The notes beneath the pieces were generated by a model. The model did no database searches, had not been told where the DNA came from, and was given only the letters and a program-made list of their open reading frames with translations. Below, piece after piece: positions 6,950 through 13,386 of a stretch of 13,386 nt of DNA. Where the stretch lies: NCBI GenBank assembly GCA_947476855.1, contig CANJSR010000084.1:1-13386 (forward strand). The letters are read 5' to 3'. The position numbers and the translations under genes were made by a program. Within the stretch, counting starts at the first letter, position 1. Every line of letters begins with the position of its first letter. Source of the stretch: Acetobacteraceae bacterium (GTDB lineage: Bacteria; Pseudomonadota; Alphaproteobacteria; Acetobacterales; Acetobacteraceae).

Positions 6950-7432
6950 ATGTCAGGTTCATCAGCGGGTGGTTCGGTAGAAAGGGTGCGGGGCGCTCTG
7001 CTGGCGGCGGGCCATGAGGACACGATCACGGCGTTTCCCGCCGGCACGCGCACGGCGGCCGACGCGGCCGCGGCGGTGGGGTGCGACGTGGCCCAGATCG
7101 CCAAGTCGATCGTCTTCCGCGCGGGCGGCCGAGCGGCGGTGGTGATCACGTCGGGGGCGAACCGCGTCGACCAGAAGAAGGCGGAAGAGATCCTGGGTCA
7201 GAAGCTGGGGCGCGCCGACGCGGATTGGGTGCGGGAGGCGACGGGGTTCGCGGTCGGCGGCGTATCCCCGGTCGGGCATACCGGCCAGCCGTTGTTCATC
7301 CTGGATGAGGATCTGCTGACGTTGGATCCGGTCTGGGCGGCGGCGGGATCGCCCAGCCATGTGTTCCGAACGACGGCCGAGGCGCTTTTGCGCATGACCG
7401 GCGCCAAGGTGGCGGATGTGAAAGCGGGATAG
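6950..7432 (+). CDS. ybaK: YbaK/EbsC family aminoacyl-tRNA deacylase
   Basis: From ATG 6950 the protein is 160 residues and is one YbaK/ProX domain. These are free-standing trans-editing enzymes that hydrolyse mischarged tRNAs such as Cys-tRNA(Pro) or Ala-tRNA(Pro) in the cytoplasm. The conserved catalytic-site lysine falls in QIAKSIVFR (Lys52). The GGVSPVGH loop (103–110) and the AAGSPSHVFR segment (131–140) are intact. Which tRNA is edited cannot be read from the sequence. Possible starts are ATG 6929, 6941 and 6950. A GGGAG at 6934–6938 fits 6950 best, though the 11-nt spacing is long. The gene is divergent from hemW with essentially no gap. A structured spacer follows its stop. Confidence 0.85.
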   Translation: MSGSSAGGSVERVRGALLAAGHEDTITAFPAGTRTAADAAAAVGCDVAQIAKSIVFRAGGRAAVVITSGANRVDQKKAEEILGQKLGRADADWVREATGFAVGGVSPVGHTGQPLFILDEDLLTLDPVWAAAGSPSHVFRTTAEALLRMTGAKVADVKAG

Positions 7433-7433
7433 G

Positions 7434-7493
7434 GACACCTGGCGGCCCGTGTCGTGACACCGGTCCCTACCGGGGTTCGGGGCCAGTGTCACG
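7434..7493. terminator. Structured region after ybaK with alternating GACAC/GTGTC arms
   Basis: GACAC (7434–7438), GTGTC (7449–7453), GACAC (7456–7460) and GTGTC (7486–7490) alternate, so several hairpins can form. The best outer stem is CGTGACAC (7453–7460) with GTGTCACG (7486–7493), 8 bp. A competing inner stem is CCGGT/ACCGG (7460–7464/7469–7473). It begins just after the ybaK stop (7430–7432), between convergent genes, so a bidirectional transcript end is the simplest reading. There is no T-run. The rest of the gap to 7596 shows nothing clear. Confidence 0.4.
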
Positions 7494-7596
7494 CGAAGCG
7501 TCCGTCGGCGGAGCGCCGCGGGTGCGAAGCCGACAAAATGATGCGCCATCACCCCGTTCTAAGCAGAGCTCCGTGCCCCTCGCCACGAAAGTCCGC

Positions 7597-8838
7597 TTAG
7601 CTGTCAGGGCGGCTCATCTTGCAGGTTGTCGGCTGTGCGACGTCCTCGGCCTTGACCGTGGCGTCGATGTGCCAGCCGAGGCCGGTTCGTTCGGCGTCGT
7701 ATTTGAGACCGTCCTGAAAGGTGCCGAGGTAGTAGGGCATCAGGATCTGGTGATCCTCGGCCCGCATGGTGACCTGCTGGCCGGTGGCGTCCCGCCAGCT
7801 CATGCCTTCCATGGCGCGCGCGACCAGCAGGGCATCGGTGGACCCCGCCTTGTTGATCGCCCGCGCGATCAGCTCGATGGCAAGCCAGCGTTCAGCGAAA
7901 CCGAAGCCGAAGTCGAATTTCCGCCGGAACGATTGGACCCAGGTATCCAGCGCGACATTGTCGGTCTGCGGGTCCAGGTTCTCGCTGAAACTCATCACGG
8001 AGTGGACCTTGCCGTTGCCGACAGGCCCGATGGCGGTCGGCCCTCCGGCGAGATGCCCGTAATAGGTGTAATAATCGAGGCCCAGGCCGGCTTCCATGCC
8101 GCTTTTGACCAGCAGCGACAGGTCGGGGCCCCAGTTGCCGGTCAGCACGGCCTGCGCGCCCGCCATCTTGACCTTGGCGAGGTAGGACGAAAAATCCTTG
8201 ATCTTGCCAAGGGGGATCAGTTCGTCGCCGACGATCATGACGTCAGGGCGAAGCTGCGTCAGATAAATCCGCAGGTCACGCTGCACGGCCTGGCCGAACA
8301 GATAGTCTTGATTGATCAGATAGACCTTGGTGATGGTGGTTGGCAGCGTGCGGACCATGATCTCGGCCTTCATGCCGGCATGGGCGTCGGTGCGGAAATG
8401 CCAGAAACTGCATTTCTCGTTGGTCAGTTCCGGCGCGACGCCACCGCAATTGACGTAGACGAGCCGACGGTCCTTGTTCCGCGCATTGTGCTTGTTGACG
8501 CCGTCCACCAGGGCCGCGGAGATATTGGACGGGCCGCAGTTGAGGATGATGGTCAGGCCGTCATCAACCATTTTCTGCAACGCCGCCAGCGCATCGGCCG
8601 GTTGCGCCTTGTTGTCGATGGGTACCAGTTCCAGCTTCCTGCCAAGCGCGCCACCCTGGGCGTTGACGTGGTCGATCAGGAACTGCACCGACTTGATGGC
8701 CTGATCACCGACCTGGGCAAACGTGCCCGACAGGGATTCCGTGTAGCCGATCTTGATCGTGTCCTGGGCGGCGGCGGGCTGCGCCAGCAGCAACCCCAGA
8801 ACCGGGATCCATGACCCCAGGCGTCTCATGATTTGCAT
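7597..8838 (-). CDS. ABC transporter substrate-binding protein, Leu/Ile/Val-binding type
   Basis: This 413-residue periplasmic type-I binding protein begins with a signal peptide: MRR followed by a hydrophobic run and PAAAQ, with likely cleavage near residues 24–25. The mature part starts DTIKIGYTESLSGTFAQVG and continues with AIKSVQFLIDHVNAQGGALGRKLELV, the fold of the Peripla_BP_6/LivJ group. Cysteines lie at 101, 131 and 143; disulfides are possible. Members of this group bind branched-chain amino acids, amides, urea or aromatic acids and hand them to Liv-type permeases, so the ligand here is open. No permease or ATPase gene is adjacent, making it an orphan binding protein. GGAA seven bases before ATG 8838 is a weak ribosome-binding site; ATG 8829 is an alternative. 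Confidence 0.88.
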   Translation of the reverse strand: MQIMRRLGSWIPVLGLLLAQPAAAQDTIKIGYTESLSGTFAQVGDQAIKSVQFLIDHVNAQGGALGRKLELVPIDNKAQPADALAALQKMVDDGLTIILNCGPSNISAALVDGVNKHNARNKDRRLVYVNCGGVAPELTNEKCSFWHFRTDAHAGMKAEIMVRTLPTTITKVYLINQDYLFGQAVQRDLRIYLTQLRPDVMIVGDELIPLGKIKDFSSYLAKVKMAGAQAVLTGNWGPDLSLLVKSGMEAGLGLDYYTYYGHLAGGPTAIGPVGNGKVHSVMSFSENLDPQTDNVALDTWVQSFRRKFDFGFGFAERWLAIELIARAINKAGSTDALLVARAMEGMSWRDATGQQVTMRAEDHQILMPYYLGTFQDGLKYDAERTGLGWHIDATVKAEDVAQPTTCKMSRPDS

Positions 8839-8904
8839 TATGCGTTCCGATGTTTGACGCGTCGCTGGGGGCTGGATGCAGCCATTCCGCCATGGGTCCG
8901 GCGG

Positions 8905-8926
8905 GCGCGCCTGGGATCAGGCGCGC
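8905..8926 (-). terminator. Perfect 9-bp hairpin enclosing the GNAT stop codon
   Basis: GCGCGCCTG (8905–8913) and CAGGCGCGC (8918–8926) form a perfect GC-rich stem with the 4-nt loop GGAT. The GNAT stop codon (8917–8919) spans the loop/stem edge. It is the likely 3' boundary of the dnaG–rpoD–GNAT transcript. No T-run follows on the minus strand, so termination may need Rho, or the hairpin may protect the 3' end. Confidence 0.5.
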
Positions 8927-9474
8927 AGGTTGCTCGGGATGCGAAGGCCCAGGCGGTTGGGCACGCTCCAGATTTCTTGGACCTGCCGGGTCGGGCGGAA
9001 GCCGGCGCGCATATAGGTCGGCAGGGCGCGCGGATGGTCGGCGGTGCAGGTGTTCACCGTCATGCCCTTGGTCCCGTCGCGCCAGGCCTCCTTGATGGCG
9101 GCACGCAGGAAGGCATAGCCCACGCCGGTGCCGACCGCGTGCGGGAACAGCCCGAAATAGCTCAGGTTGGTATCCGGCCAGGGGCGCCGGTCGAGCTCAA
9201 AGAACCCCGCCGGTTGGCCACCTTCGTACATCACGTGGATGGATACCGCGCGATTGCCGAGAAGATCGGCCAGTTCCCGGTCGGGCATGGTGCGCCGCAG
9301 CCACCAGACATACTCGGCGCCCACGGTGTTGTACAGATAGCGGTAGAACGCCACGGTCGGTGCGGTCACCCGCACCAGGCGCATCTCCTCGGGCAGCGGT
9401 GGAACCGGGTCCAGAGGTGGCCATTCCATGCGGAGAAAGGTGACCACCACGGCCACCCTGGTCGCCGTTTCCAT
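8917..9474 (-). CDS. GNAT family N-acetyltransferase
   Basis: From ATG 9474 the protein has 185 residues. GNAT features are a central beta strand FFELDRR (91–97), the strand LSYFGLFP followed by the acetyl-CoA pyrophosphate-loop-like [15 protein letters not shown] (113–127, a variant of Q/RxxGxG/A), then [22 protein letters not shown] (138–159), the usual motif-B region ending in a GF turn. Such enzymes move an acetyl group from acetyl-CoA to an amine; the acceptor is unknown. It follows rpoD on the same strand with a 51-bp gap. A GTG at 9522 would extend it by 16 residues without added homology. The ribosome-binding site is weak (GGCGG), and a small hairpin lies just before the start. Confidence 0.82.
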   Translation of the reverse strand: METATRVAVVVTFLRMEWPPLDPVPPLPEEMRLVRVTAPTVAFYRYLYNTVGAEYVWWLRRTMPDRELADLLGNRAVSIHVMYEGGQPAGFFELDRRPWPDTNLSYFGLFPHAVGTGVGYAFLRAAIKEAWRDGTKGMTVNTCTADHPRALPTYMRAGFRPTRQVQEIWSVPNRLGLRIPSNLRA

Positions 9475-9482
9475 TACACCGC

Positions 9483-9497
9483 CATCCGACCCGGATG
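9483..9497 (-). promoter_or_regulatory. Small hairpin before the GNAT start codon
   Basis: CATCCG (9483–9488) and CGGATG (9492–9497) form a perfect 6-bp stem with a 3-nt loop, eight bases upstream of the GNAT ATG (9474) in the rpoD–GNAT gap. It is placed to influence translation initiation or to act as an rpoD 3'-end structure. Function is not shown. Confidence 0.3.
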
Positions 9498-9525
9498 ATC
9501 CCCCGTGCCTTGCCCGCAACACACC

Positions 9526-11478
<1,953 letters not shown>

Positions 11479-11506
11479 TCGTCAGCACACTCCTCGGTCA
11501 TCCAAG

Positions 11507-11521
11507 CCACCAATCGGGTGG
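11507..11521 (-). other. Hairpin in the dnaG–rpoD gap
   Basis: CCACC (11507–11511) and GGTGG (11517–11521) form a 5-bp stem with loop AATCG. AAG/CTT bases further out could extend it with an internal bulge. It lies between the dnaG stop (11537–11539) and the rpoD ribosome-binding site. It could be a processing or attenuation element that uncouples rpoD from dnaG levels; the stem is short and the role is inferred. Confidence 0.3.
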
Positions 11522-11536
11522 TTCGGCTTATTCAAA

Positions 11537-13386
11537 TTAAGCGGCGAGTTCGACGCCGTCGGTCTCACCGGACTGGACCTTGCGCAGAGCCTCGGTCAGC
11601 GCCTGGTGGCGCGCCTGATTCTCCGTCGTCATGTCGCGGGCGAGCGTGATCTGTGATTGCGCGACTTCCTGACGCAGGTGTTCGACGTTCAAGAACCCGA
11701 AAATATGCCACCACCCTGACTCGGCCTCCGCTGGCATCGCCTCCGGTGCCGCGCAGCCGGGCAGGGGCACGGGTGCCGCGGCCAGTACATTGTCGACATC
11801 GTCCTTCAGGCCCGAACTCGTCAGGTGGTCCATCAGCCCTTGAGTGTCAAGCACTTCGGTGTGTTCCGCCCAACGGATCATCGCCGCGCGCACCCGATCC
11901 AGCATCGGATCGAGCGGCAATGCTTCGTACGCATGGTAGACATCGTGCCAGAGCGTGGGATGACGCAGCAAAATCGCCGTCAAAATCCGCGCCCGTTCCT
12001 GTCCCGTATGGTCGCTGTTCGGTGTCGGGCGCGGCGGTTGCGGGCGCCCGGATGGCCGATTTCCGCCGAATTGCCCGCCGAACTGTCCATTGCGCTGTTG
12101 CCCCTCTCCGCGCCTTGCCCGGTCGTTCGGCCTGGTGCGTCCATCCGCGAAGAAGCGATCGAGCAACACTCGCCGATATTCGCTGCCGAGGGTCTTATCC
12201 TCGATGCGTTGGGTGACTTCGATGAGGCGATTGCGGAAGGAGGCGCGCTGTTCGGGCGTGTTCGCCCCGCCGGAAGGGCGCAGCAGGTCATACAGCATGT
12301 CGTACAACGGCCGAGCGGCATCGATCGCCGATTGGAACGTGGTCGCGCCCTGGCGGCGGACCAGGCTGTCCGGGTCTTCCCCCGACGGCAGGGTCATCAG
12401 GCGCAGCCCGCGTTCGGCGCTGATCAGGGGCAGGGCGAGTTCCGCCGCCCGCGCCGCCGCCCGCCCGCCGGCCGCGTCGCCGTCGAAGCACAGAACGGGG
12501 GCGGGGGACAGGCGCCAGAGCGCTTCCAGTTGCTCATCCGTCAGGGCGGTGCCCAATGGCGCGACCGCGCCGCGGAAGCCGGCCTGGTGGAGGGCGATGA
12601 CGTCCATGTAGCCTTCCACCACCAGCAGGGTGGCGCCGGCGCGCATCGCCTCCCGCGCCTGGTCCAGGCCGTAGAGGTTGCGGCGTTTGGAGAATAATTC
12701 CGTCTCCGGCCCGTTCACGTATTTCGGCTGCCCATCGCCCATGATCCGCCCGCCGAAGCTGATCGCTCGGCCGCGCCGGTCGCGGATCGGGAACATGACG
12801 CGGTTGTAGAACAGGTCGGTGAAGCGGCCGGTGTCCTCATCCCGTCGCATCAGGCCGGCTTCGACCAACTGGTCCTGGGTGACGCCTTCGCGCCCGAGGT
12901 CCGCGGCCAGGGCGCCGCGGCCTTCCCCCGACCAGCCGAGGCCGAAACGGTCGATCGTTTCGTCCGTCAGGCCGCGGGTTTGCAGATAGGACAGCGCCGA
13001 GCGGCCCTCCGGCAGATGGAGGCGGCGCTGGTAGGCGGCGGCGGCAGCTTCCAGCACCGCGTTCAGGTCGAGCCGGTGGCGTTCCGCCTCGGCCGCTTCC
13101 GGGGTGGGCTTGGGGACGGACAGGCCGGCTTCGGAGGCGAGCTGCTCCACCGCCTCCATGAACGACGAACCCTGGCTTTGCATGACGAAGCCGATCGCGT
13201 CGCCATGCGCCCCGCAGCCGAAGCAGTGGAAATGGTCGTCGTAGACGTAGAAGCTGGGGGTCTTTTCCCCATGGAAGGGGCAGCAGCCCTTCCAGTTGCG
13301 CCCCGACCGGGCGAGCCTGACCCGCCGCCCGATCACCGCCGAGATCGGGGTGCGGGCACGAAGCTCATCCATGAAGGCGGGGGGGA
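11537..13386 (-). CDS. dnaG: DNA primase DnaG (5' end cut by the window edge)
   Basis: DnaG makes RNA primers at the replication fork. Numbered from the ATG at 13372, the zinc-binding domain has Cys31, His34, Cys50 and Cys53 (CPFHGEKTPSF…HCFGCG). The polymerase core includes FYNRVMFPIRDRRGRAISFGGR, and the Toprim domain has VVEGYMDVIAL (Glu253, Asp257) and CFDGDAAGG (Asp297, Asp299). A Gln/Gly/Pro-rich linker (about 415–455, with QFGG twice) leads to the C-terminal helicase-interaction domain (about 456–600). The frame continues upstream as PPAF to the window edge, which matches the PPxF-like lead seen in alphaproteobacterial primases. The true start is therefore probably a few codons outside and the gene is partial. 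It heads the minus-strand unit with rpoD. Confidence 0.96.
   Translation of the reverse strand, partial: PPAFMDELRARTPISAVIGRRVRLARSGRNWKGCCPFHGEKTPSFYVYDDHFHCFGCGAHGDAIGFVMQSQGSSFMEAVEQLASEAGLSVPKPTPEAAEAERHRLDLNAVLEAAAAAYQRRLHLPEGRSALSYLQTRGLTDETIDRFGLGWSGEGRGALAADLGREGVTQDQLVEAGLMRRDEDTGRFTDLFYNRVMFPIRDRRGRAISFGGRIMGDGQPKYVNGPETELFSKRRNLYGLDQAREAMRAGATLLVVEGYMDVIALHQAGFRGAVAPLGTALTDEQLEALWRLSPAPVLCFDGDAAGGRAAARAAELALPLISAERGLRLMTLPSGEDPDSLVRRQGATTFQSAIDAARPLYDMLYDLLRPSGGANTPEQRASFRNRLIEVTQRIEDKTLGSEYRRVLLDRFFADGRTRPNDRARRGEGQQRNGQFGGQFGGNRPSGRPQPPRPTPNSDHTGQERARILTAILLRHPTLWHDVYHAYEALPLDPMLDRVRAAMIRWAEHTEVLDTQGLMDHLTSSGLKDDVDNVLAAAPVPLPGCAAPEAMPAEAESGWWHIFGFLNVEHLRQEVAQSQITLARDMTTENQARHQALTEALRKVQSGETDGVELAA

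Noticed and set aside
6931..7149. A 73-codon N-terminal extension of hemW
   Set aside because: It overlaps the divergent ybaK coding region, is Ala/Pro-rich and lies before the HemW N-terminal motif YIHWPFC.
1141..7493. The same GACAC/GTGTC pair occurs upstream of marR and after ybaK, suggesting a shared regulator
   Set aside because: The arms are only 5 nt, spacing and context differ, and chance occurrence in this sequence is likely.
7486..8814. A 442-codon open frame on the plus strand opposite the substrate-binding protein
   Set aside because: It is a complementary-frame shadow with no recognisable motif. The minus strand has a signal peptide and a family fold.

Overview
The window is GC-rich, densely coded bacterial chromosome. 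A dnaG–rpoD pair, an alphaproteobacterial-type SspB with a VVSLDAFR tail, a single-chain class I fumarase and the RpoD sequence point to an alphaproteobacterium. Rhodospirillales/Acetobacteraceae is my best guess, but it is inferred from protein style and not proven.

Layout, left to right. (1) 1–85: an AT-richer scrap with two copies of a GTGATTCAA(A)TGACT repeat. It abuts a DJ-1/PfpI (isonitrile hydratase-like) gene that has lost its N-terminus, which suggests an insertion-sequence end at the break. (2) 693–1646: a short antibiotic-biosynthesis-monooxygenase (ABM) protein on the minus strand, divergent from a MarR-type regulator. The 62-bp gap between them holds promoter-like and operator-like palindromes. 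(3) 1790–3067: a DHA1-type MFS efflux transporter, minus strand. (4) 3243–5484: sspB (ClpXP adaptor) followed by class I fumarase, both plus strand with good ribosome-binding sites. (5) 5485–5781: a repeat-rich spacer with a 31-nt-arm inverted repeat and an 86-bp imperfect tandem repeat that runs into the 3' end of hemW. (6) 5782–7432: hemW (minus) and a YbaK/EbsC aminoacyl-tRNA deacylase (plus), starting back to back about 19 bp apart. (7) 7433–8838: a structured spacer and an orphan Leu/Ile/Val-type ABC substrate-binding protein, minus strand. (8) 8905–13386: a minus-strand run dnaG → rpoD → GNAT acetyltransferase, ending in a perfect hairpin whose loop contains the GNAT stop codon.

Functionally, most of the window is core housekeeping: replication priming, the primary sigma factor, the TCA cycle, haem-related radical SAM chemistry, tRNA proofreading and proteolysis. 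The accessory part is the stress/detoxification cluster on the left (DJ-1, ABM, MarR, MFS). No tRNA, rRNA, CRISPR array, intact transposase or obvious defence system is visible. I do not see a convincing new multigene system. The more unusual signals are the truncated DJ-1 gene beside a repeat scrap, the MarR/ABM control region, the repeat arrangement at the hemW tail, stop codons embedded in or touching perfect hairpins, and the nearly absent gap between the hemW and ybaK starts.
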